64,000 nucleotides of DNA from Bacillota bacterium (GCA_013540605.1 JABVCK010000029.1:186001-250000); one strand, 5' to 3'. Numbered from the stretch's first letter, positions 17,433 through 26,140 are shown. A program made the numbers and translations. Notes: generated by a model from the sequence alone, not told the origin.

Positions 17433-17912
17433 TTGGCAAGGCCAACAAAGTGGAGAAAGGTTGAGTTCATACCCAATGTGCAATACTTTGCTCCCTATGA
17501 TATTGATGCTGATGCCTTGCAGGAGAATATTATTCGTATCGAGGAACTTGAAGCTATACGTCTAAAGGATCTTGAAGGCATGGAGCAGGAAGAATGTGCT
17601 GAGAAGATGGAGGTGTCAAGGCAAACTTTTCAACGCATCCTGAATGTTGCAAGAGAGAAGATTGCTGACAGCCTTATAAATGGAAAGGCTATCAGAATTG
17701 AAGGAGGCAATTATACGCGTAATATCTGTCCTGTAAAGTGTCTTGACTGTGGAAAACAGTGGAGTGAAAGCTACGAAAACTTTCAGAAAATATTGAATGG
17801 AGAATTTAACTGCCCTAACTGTAATTCTAAAAGAATCGTTTGCTCCCGCAGTGAGAAAAAGAAGTTTTGCAGGCGAAATTGCTGGAGACACGGCAGGGAA
17901 GGTATTGATTAA
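17433..17912 (+). CDS. DUF134 family DNA-binding protein with zinc-ribbon tail
   Basis: The TTG at 17433 (GGGG 10 bases upstream) gives the usual family start MARPTKWRKVEFIP; the ATG at 17424 lies only one base after that site. The protein has 159 residues. A sigma-factor-like helix-turn-helix (LEAIRLKDLEGMEQEECAEK, VSRQTFQRILNVAREKIAD) is followed by IEGGNY and a cysteine-rich tail (CPVKCLDCGKQW, CPNCNSKRIVC, CRRNC) that could bind metal or a cluster. It is a good candidate for the regulator of the CATATG/GGGC-element promoters around it; that is inference from position. Confidence 0.85.
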   Translation: MARPTKWRKVEFIPNVQYFAPYDIDADALQENIIRIEELEAIRLKDLEGMEQEECAEKMEVSRQTFQRILNVAREKIADSLINGKAIRIEGGNYTRNICPVKCLDCGKQWSESYENFQKILNGEFNCPNCNSKRIVCSRSEKKKFCRRNCWRHGREGID

Positions 17913-18280
17913 GCATAAAAAATGTTCCCAAAACAGTGTGTGGAGACTGGAGTTTTATATCCCAGTCTCTTTTACTTTATTACATGAATGCAAGTTAGTA
18001 CAATTACATATCTCTGATTAGAGTTTTTCGCATATTGACATATCTATGCACTAGTGTTAAAATATATTATGGGCAAAAGCCCAAAAAAATTATATCTCTC
18101 ATTAATTTGATTGAAATAGGGGAAATAGCTTTTGATGGATCAGTATTAAAATTTAAAAGGGGCTAAATGGGCATTGGCTCAATAATAAAACGTGGTTGAG
18201 CATTTACAGATGCTAAACGCGTTATTTTTTTAAAAGCAAATTGAAAATGATTATCAATTTCGCTGTAAAGGGGTACAGAT
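17913..18280. other. Leader region upstream of feoA
   Basis: After a short AT-rich stretch this region holds promoter B (18035-18083) and a leader of about 200 bases with no evident gene. A degenerate copy of the downstream element, TGGGCATTGGCTCA, lies at 18168-18181. Confidence 0.55.
18035..18083 (+). promoter_or_regulatory. Promoter B with GGGC-N4-GCCC element, upstream of feoA
   Basis: TTGACA (18035-18040) and TAAAAT (18058-18063) are 17 bases apart. The -35 box runs into GACATATCTATGCA, a degenerate form of the first element. TGGGCAAAAGCCCA (18070-18083) is a perfect dyad starting 6 bases after the -10 box, as in promoter A. Confidence 0.7.
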
Positions 18281-18526
18281 ATGATGCAAAAAAGAAGGTT
18301 GCAACTTTCTATGATGAAAAATTCACAATCCGGAATACTTGCAGCAATCAACGGAGGTGTAGGGATGCGAACCAGGCTTGAAGCTCTGGGCATTCGTGTA
18401 GGAGCGAGAATTCAAAAGAAAAGCGCGCTGGCTGGATTCGGCCCTGTTATAGCTTCGGTAGGAAATACTGAAATTGCCATAGGGTACGGAATGGCTTCGA
18501 GAATCTTTGTGGAGGTGGATGAGTAG
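18281..18526 (+). CDS. feoA: FeoA domain protein
   Basis: This 81-residue protein has the SH3-like FeoA fold (GGVGMRTRLEALGIRVGARI, GPVIASVGNTEIAIG, ASRIFVEV). FeoA assists the ferrous iron transporter FeoB. A ribosome binding site (AAAGGGG) precedes the ATG; a second ATG follows directly and could also be used. Its TAG overlaps the GTG start of feoB by one base. It is intact although the feoB next to it is broken. Confidence 0.85.
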   Translation: MMQKRRLQLSMMKNSQSGILAAINGGVGMRTRLEALGIRVGARIQKKSALAGFGPVIASVGNTEIAIGYGMASRIFVEVDE

Positions 18527-19470
18527 TGAAGATTCTTCTCATAGGTAATCCTAATGTGGGAAAGAGTGCCATATTCAGCCATCTCACAGGAGTGAGTGTT
18601 ACCACATCCAATTATCCCGGAACTACGGTGCAGTATGCAAAAGGGTATTTGATATACAATGCACGGAAATATGAGATTATTGATGTTCCTGGTACATATC
18701 AGCTTGATCCTGAAGCTGAATCCGAAAAAGTCGCGCTGATATGATAGAAGTAGGAGACATACTCGTGAATGTAGTTGATTCAACAAATCTTGAGAGAAAC
18801 TTGAACCTCACGTTCCAATTAATGGATTACGGCAAACCGATGGTGCTGGTTGTTAACATGTGGGATGATGCAAAGCATAAAGGAATCGAAATAGACACCG
18901 GCAAACTGGAAAAACTTCTTAAAATCCATTCGATTATGAAGGGGCTATGGGAGTTTTGACAACAGGGGCGTTTGTGGCATTAGGTATTGTTCTGCCTTAT
19001 ATATCCTTATATATTCCTATTTTATCTGGTGTTTGGGTTTATTGAAGATCTGGGTTACCTTCCAAGGGTTGCTATAATCCTTGATAGATTGCTGCATAAA
19101 ATAGGTCTGCATGGTTATTCAGTGATACCTAATGTGCTGGGAGGTATATTTATAATCAATCTTTTTGCATGTTTCCGGTGTTATAGCCTGGATAGGCAAG
19201 TTGTTTTCCCCCGTGGTTAAAGGCGTATTCGGCCTTCCCGGGGAAATAGTGGCTGCATTGATCATTGGCACAGTCAGAAAGGATGCGGCAGTTGCACTGC
19301 TTGAACCTATCGGGTTAAGCAGTATGCAGATGGTTACTGCAGTAGTCGTACTTACATTGTATTTTCCATGTGTAGCAACCTTTACTGTTTTATTCAAAGA
19401 ACTCGGTATTATGGATACTGCAATATTATTGATTATCCCTCAGCAGCGATTGAATATCAATAATTATTGA
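18526..19470 (+). pseudogene. feoB: Ferrous iron transporter FeoB, heavily degraded
   Basis: The G domain is recognisable: P-loop GNPNVGKSAIFSHLTG, the switch region SNYPGTTVQYAKG, and DVPGTYQL. One base is lost near 18738, shifting the frame into MIEVGDILVNVVDSTNLERN, with VVNMWDDAKHKG as the guanine-specificity region. Near 18925 the rest of the G domain is deleted and the sequence jumps to the membrane part, with fragments in several frames (GVLTTGAFVALGIVLPYI, FGFIEDLGYLPRVAIILDRL, GTVRKDAAVALLEP). Complete FeoB has about 600-700 residues; fewer than 300 remain in four or more frames. Confidence 0.92.
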
Positions 19471-19524
19471 CATATGCTCAGAATAATAATATGATTTAAT
19501 TGCAAAACAAATGGGCATAAGCCC
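19467..19524 (+). promoter_or_regulatory. Promoter C with two-part CATATG / GGGC-N4-GCCC element
   Basis: TTGACA (19467-19472) and TATGAT (19490-19495) are 17 bases apart. The -35 box runs into GACATATGCTCA. TGGGCATAAGCCC (19512-19524) lies 17 bases after the -10 box. It drives the paired MinD-like ATPase genes. Confidence 0.72.
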
Positions 19525-19590
19525 TAAATATACGTTGTAAAAAGTAGAAGTATAACAGATTTATAGTATGAACTTATGAGGAGGTCAGGG

Positions 19591-20421
19591 ATGAAAATAG
19601 CTGTTTTAAGTGGAAAGGGAGGAACGGGTAAAACGACTGTTTCTGCGAGTCTGGCGGCGTCACTGCCGTCTTGCCAGTATATAGACTGCGATGTGGAAGA
19701 GCCCAATGGGGCAATATTCTTAACACCTGAACTGAAGGAAAGTTCACCTGTAAAAGTACCGGTGCCTGAAGCGGATATGGCAAAATGCAATGCATGCGGT
19801 TATTGCGGCAAGGCATGTCAGTTTAATGCAATTGCTGTAGTGAAGGGTAAGGTTCTTGTGTTTCCCGAAATCTGCCATCACTGCGGAGCATGCGTTATAG
19901 CCTGTCCTAATGATGCAATCAGAGAAGTGGAAAGGACTATCGGAGTTGTTGAAGCAAACGGGGATGGCACATTCCTGCAGGGGAAGCTTAACGTAGGCGA
20001 GCCTATAAGCATACCTATCATACGTGAACTTAAAAAGCGTATAAAAAACGATGTGACTGTGATACTTGACTGCTCACCAGGGGCTTCCTGTACAGTAGTG
20101 CAGTCTATTGAAGGATGTGATTATTGTGTGCTTGTAACGGAACCGACGCCTTTTGGACTCCATGACTTGAAGATAGCCGCACAGCTTGTTAAAAAGATGG
20201 GTTTGCCTTTTGGAGTTGTATTGAATAAGGCTTCCGACAGCAGCAGACTTATACACGAATTCTGTGAAAATGAAGGGATTGAGCTGCTAATGGAAATACC
20301 TTTTTCACAGGACATTGCCGAAGGCTATTCAAAAGGTATTCTTCCTGTACAGAATAATGGTTTGTGGAAAGAAAAATTTGAAAAGCTTTATGAAAAGATA
20401 GAAAGGGGTGCTGAGAAATGA
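19591..20421 (+). CDS. MinD-like P-loop ATPase with ferredoxin insert (first of pair)
   Basis: The ATG at 19591 is chosen because GAGGAGGT lies 5 bases before it; an in-frame ATG at 19576 precedes that site. The 276-residue protein has the deviant Walker A motif LSGKGGTGKTTVSA, then a two-cluster ferredoxin insert (CNACGYCGKACQF, CHHCGACVIACP) at residues about 65-110, and the ATPase continues with ILDCSPGASCT. This architecture matches the ORP3/ORP4-type ATPases of the orange protein complex, where paired ATPases may load metal clusters on NifX-type proteins. It overlaps the next gene by four bases. Confidence 0.9.
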   Translation: MKIAVLSGKGGTGKTTVSASLAASLPSCQYIDCDVEEPNGAIFLTPELKESSPVKVPVPEADMAKCNACGYCGKACQFNAIAVVKGKVLVFPEICHHCGACVIACPNDAIREVERTIGVVEANGDGTFLQGKLNVGEPISIPIIRELKKRIKNDVTVILDCSPGASCTVVQSIEGCDYCVLVTEPTPFGLHDLKIAAQLVKKMGLPFGVVLNKASDSSRLIHEFCENEGIELLMEIPFSQDIAEGYSKGILPVQNNGLWKEKFEKLYEKIERGAEK

Positions 20422-21287
20422 AGCAGATTGTATTTATAAGCGGAAAGGGAGGAACGGGAAAGAGCACCCTGGTCTCATCACTGAGCATTCTTGTTCAGGA
20501 TAAAATGCTTGCCGATTGTGACGTTGACGCACCGAATTTGCACATTCTCTTGAAAGGTGAACTTCTGAAGAAGGATAACTATTTTGGCGCAAAGGAAGCT
20601 GTGATTGATTCAGCGGCATGTGTAAAGTGCGGCTTGTGCAAAGAAACATGCAGATTCAATGCTATCAGTGAAGAATTTGAAATCATACCGATGAAATGTG
20701 AAGGCTGTGGTGCATGTATACTGGTATGTCCACAGGAAGCAATACGGTTGGAGGAAGTCAAGACGGGAGAGACATTTGTATCCGGCACCTCAAGAGGAAC
20801 CTTTTCCCATGCACTGCTTGATATTGGAGCTGAAGGGTCCGGCAAGCTTGTAACAGAGGTAAGAAAGAACATATATAATTACAAAAAGAATGAAAAATGG
20901 GTGCTTATTGACGGCTCTCCAGGCATAGGGTGCGTGGTTATTGCATCTATTACAGGAGCGGATGCAGTGGTTGCGGTTTCTGAACCTACAAGGTCCGGTA
21001 AAAGTGACCTGGAAAGGGTTCTGGGCGTAGCAAGACATTTTGGAATACCGTCATTTGTTTGTATAAATAAATATAATTTGAATCCGGAAGTAACTTCAGA
21101 AATAGAAGATTTCTGCAGGAATGAAGGTTTCCCCGTTATTGGAAAGATACCTTTTGATCCGTCTATAGTAAAAGCTTTGCAGGAATTCAAGACTCCGATC
21201 GAGGCCGGTAATAATGCTGTAACCAATGAGATTACGAGCATATGGATGAGGCTTACCGATGAAATGAAGAAATTTGAAAGTGTATAG
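20418..21287 (+). CDS. MinD-like P-loop ATPase with ferredoxin insert (second of pair)
   Basis: Its ATG overlaps the stop of the previous gene (ATGA), so the two are translationally coupled and probably work as a heterodimer. The 289-residue protein has FISGKGGTGKSTLVSS, a ferredoxin insert with CVKCGLCKETCRF and CEGCGACILVCP, and LIDGSPGIGC as the Walker B region. It matches the second ATPase of ORP-like clusters. The role in iron-sulfur or molybdenum-copper cluster assembly is inferred from the architecture and neighbours. Confidence 0.9.
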   Translation: MKQIVFISGKGGTGKSTLVSSLSILVQDKMLADCDVDAPNLHILLKGELLKKDNYFGAKEAVIDSAACVKCGLCKETCRFNAISEEFEIIPMKCEGCGACILVCPQEAIRLEEVKTGETFVSGTSRGTFSHALLDIGAEGSGKLVTEVRKNIYNYKKNEKWVLIDGSPGIGCVVIASITGADAVVAVSEPTRSGKSDLERVLGVARHFGIPSFVCINKYNLNPEVTSEIEDFCRNEGFPVIGKIPFDPSIVKALQEFKTPIEAGNNAVTNEITSIWMRLTDEMKKFESV

Positions 21288-21333
21288 GGCAAAATAAAGA
21301 TTTGTATATTTTCCATGATGAGAAGGATACTCT

Positions 21334-21377
21334 CCATGCAAAAGGAAGCAGGTGATTTGCCTGCACCTTTTGCATGG
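21334..21377 (+). other. Large nested hairpin between the ATPase pair and def
   Basis: CCATGCAAAAGG (21334-21345) pairs perfectly with 21366-21377, and inside it GCAGG pairs with CCTGC. The structure lies between the ATPase operon and the def start at 21415. There is no T-run, so it is more likely an RNA-processing or translation-control stem than a terminator. Confidence 0.5.
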
Positions 21378-21414
21378 ATGGTAAAGTTGGAATCTGGTTA
21401 TAGGAGATTAAGTT

Positions 21415-21882
21415 ATGGCTCTAAGACGTATTGCCAATTATAAAACGGACGATGTTCTGAGAAAGAAATCGAAGTATGTAGATGAGATTAATGAAAAAAT
21501 TATCAAACTGCTGGACGATATGGCTGAAACTATGTATCAGGCAAACGGCGTAGGGTTGGCTGCACCGCAGGTAGGGATATTGAAAAGAGCACTTGTCATT
21601 GATATAGGCGAAGGACTTATCAAGCTGATAAATCCCGAAATTGTAGAACAGGAAGGTGAGCAGCAGGATATTGAAGGCTGTTTGAGTATTCCTGGAATTA
21701 CAGGAGAGGTCAAGCGTCCAAACCGGGTAAAGGTTAAAGCATTAAACGAAAACGGTAAAAATGTTGAGCTTGAGGGGACAGGTTTGCTTGCACGTGCTTT
21801 TTGCCATGAAATTGACCATCTTGATGGTATTTTGTTTATTGATAAGATTGTTCCGGGGACAGAGAAGAATATAAATATTTAG
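21415..21882 (+). CDS. def: Peptide deformylase
   Basis: This 155-residue metalloenzyme removes the N-formyl group from nascent proteins. All three signature motifs are present: [10 protein letters not shown] (residues about 44-53), EGCLSIPG with the metal-binding Cys, and CHEIDHLDG with the HExxH metal and catalytic residues. The length is normal. It lies in the ORP-like region rather than with fmt and priA, so it could be a second copy of the gene; this cannot be decided here. Confidence 0.95.
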   Translation: MALRRIANYKTDDVLRKKSKYVDEINEKIIKLLDDMAETMYQANGVGLAAPQVGILKRALVIDIGEGLIKLINPEIVEQEGEQQDIEGCLSIPGITGEVKRPNRVKVKALNENGKNVELEGTGLLARAFCHEIDHLDGILFIDKIVPGTEKNINI

Positions 21883-21902
21883 AATTGGAGGGTGTCGAAC
21901 AG

Positions 21903-22736
21903 ATGGTAGTTTTCGGACCCGTTCCGTCAAGGCGCTTAGGCCGGAGCCTGGGGATAAATAATATACCGCCCAAGATTTGTTCTTACTCCTGTGTTTACTG
22001 CCAGATCGGGAGGACAAACAGGATGCAGATTGAGAGGTGCGGATTCTATAAGCCTGCTGTAATAACGAATGCATCACTGTTATGGATGGATGAGGTCAAA
22101 AAGGATTTAATGAAAGCGGATTGGGTATCGCTCAAAATTGATGCTGCAGATAAAGACACCTGGCGCAGGGTAGACAGACCCCATGGCTATCTGAATATTG
22201 ATAAGATAATGACAGGCACAATAGATTTTGCCAAGAGTTTTAAAGGTATATTAGTAACAGAGACAATGCTGGTAAGCGGGTATAATGACAAGAAAGAGTG
22301 CATTGATGGGATTGGAAAGTACTTGGGGAAGTTAAAGCCATCCAAAGCGTATTTGCTGGTGCCTACACGTCCTCCGGCAGAAAGCTGTGTGCAGAGACCT
22401 TCTACACAAGAATTGAAAGAAGCTTTTAATACCATACGTAATTTGGCTCATGTTGAAGTTGAGTGTATCACAGGAGATGAAGGCGAAAGTTTTTTCTTTA
22501 CGGATGACATAATAAATGATCTGCTTAGCATTATATCCGTACATCCGGTAAGAGAGGATGTTATTGATAAGCTGCTAAAAGACAGAAATCTTGATAGGAC
22601 TATTATTAACAACCTTATACAGCAGAATATAATTGAAGAATTTATGTATGAGAATAAAAAATTTTTTATCAGGAAATCAGGGGAAAGGAGCACCGGAAAT
22701 GAGACCAATAGTGCCAAGAGTAGCAGCAGTACATGA
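21903..22736 (+). CDS. Radical SAM protein with an in-frame internal deletion
   Basis: The chosen ATG has GGAGGGTG 8 bases upstream and gives 277 residues. VPSRRLGRSLGINNIPP and the cluster motif CSYSCVYC (CxxxCxxC) place it in a radical SAM family common in anaerobes. After RCGFYKP the sequence passes directly to AVITNASLLW. In the family, as I know it, about 50-60 residues including the glycine/glutamate SAM-binding segment stand between these points. The C-terminal part is complete. The frame is open, but the missing segment makes activity doubtful. Confidence 0.7.
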   Translation: MVVFGPVPSRRLGRSLGINNIPPKICSYSCVYCQIGRTNRMQIERCGFYKPAVITNASLLWMDEVKKDLMKADWVSLKIDAADKDTWRRVDRPHGYLNIDKIMTGTIDFAKSFKGILVTETMLVSGYNDKKECIDGIGKYLGKLKPSKAYLLVPTRPPAESCVQRPSTQELKEAFNTIRNLAHVEVECITGDEGESFFFTDDIINDLLSIISVHPVREDVIDKLLKDRNLDRTIINNLIQQNIIEEFMYENKKFFIRKSGERSTGNETNSAKSSSST

Positions 22737-22779
22737 CCTTGAGATTGGCAAAAGACCACAGTTATTATTTAGTTTATGA
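22699..22779 (+). pseudogene. Possible start of a pyridoxamine kinase gene, cut after about 14 residues
   Basis: A 26-codon frame with AAAGGAG upstream reads MRPIVPRVAAVHDLEIG. The first part resembles the start of clostridial pyridoxal/pyridoxamine kinases, in which VAAVHDL is followed by SGFG. Homology ends there and a stop follows. The match is short and could be chance. Confidence 0.25.
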
Positions 22780-22799
22780 AACATTGGAGTGATACAAAA

Positions 22800-23627
22800 A
22801 TGTTAAAAGTACATATCCTTACCGACGACAGAGTCAGAAAACGGGGGCTGCTCGCAGAGCACGGGTTATCCCTCTGGATAGAAAAAGACGACAAAGCAAT
22901 ACTGTTTGATACAGGCCAATCTTCAGTTTTTTTCCATAATGCAAAAGCAATGGGCATCAGTCCCGAAGCGGCTGACTATATTGTGATAAGCCATGGTCAT
23001 TATGATCATTGTGGCGGATTGCAGTATTATTCTTGTACGGATATGGCTCCAACGATTTACGTTCATCCCGATGCTTTTTTAAAAAAGTTAGCATCCGCTG
23101 ATGAGGATGAACCGTTTAGGCAAGTAGGAATACCGTTTGAAATATCCGCGCAGGATTGGATGAAAGATCGGATTGTTTGTACCAGACAGCCTTTGAAGAT
23201 TGAAAAAGGCATCCTGGTATCCGGGGAGATACCCTGTTCCAGCGCTTTTGAAGAAGTATCGAAAGACTTTTACGTTGAAAAGGATGGCAAGATAATGCCT
23301 GATATGATGCTGGATGAACAGATGCTTATTATTGAGGATGATGGTGAAGTTGCTATATTTCTTGGATGCAGCCACCCGGGGGTTGTTAACAGCATCAAGT
23401 ATGCACAGAAGCTTATCCCGGATAAAAGCATTAAACTTCTGGTAGCCGGAATGCATCTTGGGAATGTAAGTCCTATACGATTGCAGACGACTATCCGGTA
23501 CATAATGGATATGGATATCCGAAGAGTTGTTCCATTGCATTGTACCGGATTTGGAGCAATGTGTGAGATGAAGCGCTTCCTGGGTGATCGCTGCCTTATC
23601 CTGTGTGCAGGCGATACAATTGATTGA
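22800..23627 (+). CDS. MBL fold metallo-hydrolase
   Basis: This 275-residue protein (start ATG 22800; an in-frame upstream ATG at 22776 lacks a close ribosome binding site) has the metallo-beta-lactamase ligand motif HGHYDHCGG at residues about 62-70, FLGCSHPGVVNSI near 180 and PLHCTGFGAMCEM near 240. It belongs to the branch often annotated as beta-ribofuranosylaminobenzene 5'-phosphate synthase-like hydrolases. That branch recurs beside NifX and MinD-like genes in anaerobes. The true substrate is unknown. Confidence 0.87.
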   Translation: MLKVHILTDDRVRKRGLLAEHGLSLWIEKDDKAILFDTGQSSVFFHNAKAMGISPEAADYIVISHGHYDHCGGLQYYSCTDMAPTIYVHPDAFLKKLASADEDEPFRQVGIPFEISAQDWMKDRIVCTRQPLKIEKGILVSGEIPCSSAFEEVSKDFYVEKDGKIMPDMMLDEQMLIIEDDGEVAIFLGCSHPGVVNSIKYAQKLIPDKSIKLLVAGMHLGNVSPIRLQTTIRYIMDMDIRRVVPLHCTGFGAMCEMKRFLGDRCLILCAGDTID

Positions 23628-23817
23628 TTTAAGCTACCGGTTACTCTCAGGCATGCAGGAACTGGCTCCATTAAACGATATAGTTAAGTATTTCAATACA
23701 AGATATTCTTATAAAGAAATAAAGGAAGTTTATGAAGAGATTAAATACTTAAAAGAGCAGGGACTTCTTTTTTCTACGTTCAAACCTTGGAGTCAAGGCA
23801 CTAAAGAATGCTATTAA
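23628..23817 (+). pseudogene. Short remnant resembling the leader-binding N-terminus of a SCIFF-type maturase
   Basis: A frame that opens inside the previous gene continues past its stop with PLNDIVKYFNTRYSYKEIKE and VYEEIKYLKEQGLLFS. This pattern resembles the winged-helix N-terminus of SCIFF or similar peptide-maturing radical SAM enzymes. No radical SAM domain follows and no ribosome binding site is apparent. The call is tentative. Confidence 0.3.
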
Positions 23818-23893
23818 TGATTATTTTAATAAGAATACTGATAAAAAGGTAGAAGAATAATTCATATTAACAATAAGAAAGGGAGTAAGAAAG

Positions 23894-24736
23894 ATGAAGG
23901 ACATTTTAGAAAAGAACAGGAAAAAAAGTTGCGCTGGTGAGGGAAAAAGCAAGCCCGAGGATTTTATATGTAAAACTCATGAGCTTAATGAAATTAAGAA
24001 AACAGTAGCAGTATTAAGTGGCAAGGGAGGAGTAGGAAAATCACTGGTAACTTCTTTGCTTGCGGTTGTAATGAGAAGGAAAGGGTATAATGTCGGCATA
24101 CTGGATGCAGATATTACCGGTCCGTCAATCCCCAAGGTGTTTGGCAGGGATAATTGCAGGGCGGATACCAGCGAATTAGGTATATACCCTTCCAGAACGC
24201 ATAATGATATCAAGATCATGTCTATCAACCTTCTATTGGAAAAGAACGATGCTCCGGTTATATGGAGGGGACCATTGATTGCGGGTGCTGTAAAACAGTT
24301 CTGGACCGATGTCATTTGGGGAAAGCTGGACTATTTGTTTTTTGATATGCCTCCGGGAACAGGGGATGTGCCCTTGACCGTATTCCAATCTGTTTCTCTG
24401 GATGGGATTATCATTGTGACTTCACCCCAGGATCTTGTTTCCCTTATCGTCAAGAAGGCTTACAATATGGCAAAAACCATGAATATTCCAATTCTCGGAA
24501 TCATTGAAAACATGAGCTATGCAGTTTGTCCTGAGTGTGGGAAGAGAATAGACATTTTTGGAGAAAGCAAGGCGGAAAAGGTTGCTCAGGATATGGGAAT
24601 TCCATTTCTGGGAAGGCTGCCTATTGATCCGGATCTGGCCTCCCTTTGCGACAAGGGGGAAATTGAAAAGTTTGATAAGAATTATGTGGATGAGTGTATA
24701 GGCATGCTTGAAAACAAGCTTAAATCTGAGAAATGA
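23894..24736 (+). CDS. Mrp/NBP35-type P-loop ATPase
   Basis: This 280-residue protein has the deviant Walker A motif VLSGKGGVGKSLVTSLLA (residues about 39-56), the Mrp signature DADITGPSIP, FFDMPPGTGD as Walker B, and the C-terminal CPEC pair that holds a bridging cluster between subunits. Mrp/NBP35 proteins carry and transfer [4Fe-4S] clusters. A homologue of this type is also part of Desulfovibrio ORP loci. It completes the set of NifX, paired ATPases and Mrp seen here. Confidence 0.92.
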   Translation: MKDILEKNRKKSCAGEGKSKPEDFICKTHELNEIKKTVAVLSGKGGVGKSLVTSLLAVVMRRKGYNVGILDADITGPSIPKVFGRDNCRADTSELGIYPSRTHNDIKIMSINLLLEKNDAPVIWRGPLIAGAVKQFWTDVIWGKLDYLFFDMPPGTGDVPLTVFQSVSLDGIIIVTSPQDLVSLIVKKAYNMAKTMNIPILGIIENMSYAVCPECGKRIDIFGESKAEKVAQDMGIPFLGRLPIDPDLASLCDKGEIEKFDKNYVDECIGMLENKLKSEK

Positions 24737-25068
24737 AGACTTAATACTGGGAGAGGATAATGTCATTGTATCGAAGACAGAGCTTGTTGCAAGATATGGG
24801 TAGCATAATTTTGCTGAAGGAGACGTTTATTTAAGTTATACATGCTTGTATTTAGGGAAGAAAGATATTTGAAAAAATGCATGGTGAAGCCTATATATAT
24901 TCATTACAAAACAAGAGTAAAAGGATTCGGGATGCTTTGTAGTGAATCTGATTGATAAGGAGTACAAAGAAACTTTTGATTATTTGGGAAGCCATAGCAA
25001 GCGTGATGAGGATAAACTCGCAAAAATGAATGTCAAACTGATTTTCGTCTATAAGTTTTCTATAGGTT
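24737..25068. other. Gene-poor stretch with unidentified coding remnants
   Basis: No intact gene is visible. One frame at about 24938-25089 reads VVNLIDKEYKETFDYLGSHS and ends YKFSIGFKAGLF before a stop. It looks like the end of a real protein, but I do not recognise the family. It lies immediately before the IS remnant. Confidence 0.45.
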
Positions 25069-25743
25069 TTAAAGCAGGGCTTTTCTAAGGACAAACGACC
25101 GGATCTTTTGCAGGTAGTGATTGGACTTGCTGTTACCAAAGAGGGTATCCCTATCCGTTCTTGGGTTTGGCCTGGAAATACTATGGCAGAACTAGACGGC
25201 TTAAAGCAGCTTCCCAATGAAGCCCATACTAAGGCCGCCTGCCGGTTACGTGCACATTCCTCTTACGGCAAGTATCTTAGACAGTTAAAGGACGGGACCT
25301 TGAAGCTCAATAAAGAGGCTATTCGGGATGAAGAGAGGTATGACGGGGAATACTTAATCAGGACTTCAGATGATACTCTATCCCCGGAGGATGTGGCCTT
25401 GGGGTATAAACAACTGGTAGATGTAGAGAATGCTTTTCGTACGCTAAAAACCACACTGGAGCTTCGTCCTATGTATCATCGCCTGGAAGATGGTATCCGG
25501 GCACATATATTAATCAGCTGGTTGGCGCTCTTATTGGTTAGAATTGCGGAAGCGAAAACCGGTTCTACCTGGCCAAAGTTACGAGATGAACTTGAACGCT
25601 TACATCTTGGACATTTTTCTTCTAAAAACGGAGACCTTTATCAGTCTACGAAACTTACTGTCCCCCTAAACAGCGTGAAACCTTTGCGGCTATTGGGGTT
25701 GAGGCGCCTCCGAGGTTCCTTGAAATCCAACCGAAAGCATAGT
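25069..25743 (+). mobile_element. IS1634-like transposase remnant
   Basis: The frame shows IS1634-family transposase sequence: FSKDKRPDLLQVVIGLAVTK, SWVWPGNT, ERYDGEYLIRTSDDTLSPED, AFRTLKTTLELRPMYHR and the C-terminal helix SWLALLLVRIAEAKTG. The N-terminal third is missing. An internal segment is lost between GNT and HTKAACRL. A frameshift near 25660 moves the end (KQRETFAAIGVEAPPRFLEI) to another frame with a TAG at 25741-25743. The element is inactive. I cannot define terminal inverted repeats or a target duplication. Confidence 0.82.
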
Positions 25744-25766
25744 TACACGCACAAAACATTAAAAAA

Positions 25767-25810
25767 CGCCCGTAAACCCTGTTGTGTCAAGGGTTTACGG
25801 GTATTTTATT
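25767..25810. terminator. Perfect bidirectional hairpin at the IS end
   Basis: CCCGTAAACCCT (25769-25780) pairs exactly with AGGGTTTACGGG (25790-25801). It is flanked by six A on the left and TATTTTATTT on the right, so it can terminate in both directions, as is common at IS borders. Confidence 0.75.
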
Positions 25811-26140
25811 TGCCTAGTAACTGTCGAACTCGGGTGTCATAGTCATGTCAGTTATTAGGATTTGTTACTTCCGGTAAAGTATTCCCATGCCAAAGCGGGG
25901 GAAATGACCTACGCTTTTGATCCCGGACAAACACAGGGAAGCATAAATATCGGCAACAACGGCAATAATGGTGAAGAAAACGGGACGGATGAGGAAAACT
26001 CATCATGATTACGGCAATGACGGGAGGTTCCCGAACGGAGATTATATTAAGCCGGTAATAAGGGGTTTGGACGGAGTGGAAAGAAGAGAATTCCTATGGA
26101 ATAAGGCCGAACTGTAAAAATTGTATAGGGAGTGTAGTAA
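25811..26140. other. Gene-poor stretch with two short unidentified remnants
   Basis: One frame reads LLPVKYSHAKAGEMTYAFDP and ends in an Asn/Gly/Glu-rich tail at 26007. A second at about 26013-26117 ends GVERREFLWNKAEL. Both look like 3' ends of lost genes. I recognise neither. The methyltransferase gene follows. Confidence 0.4.

Noticed and set aside
19961-19980. A sigma-54-like TGGCAC...TGCAG sequence
   Set aside because: It lies inside the first MinD-like gene and the spacing to the -12 element is off. I found no convincing -24/-12 promoter in any intergenic region.
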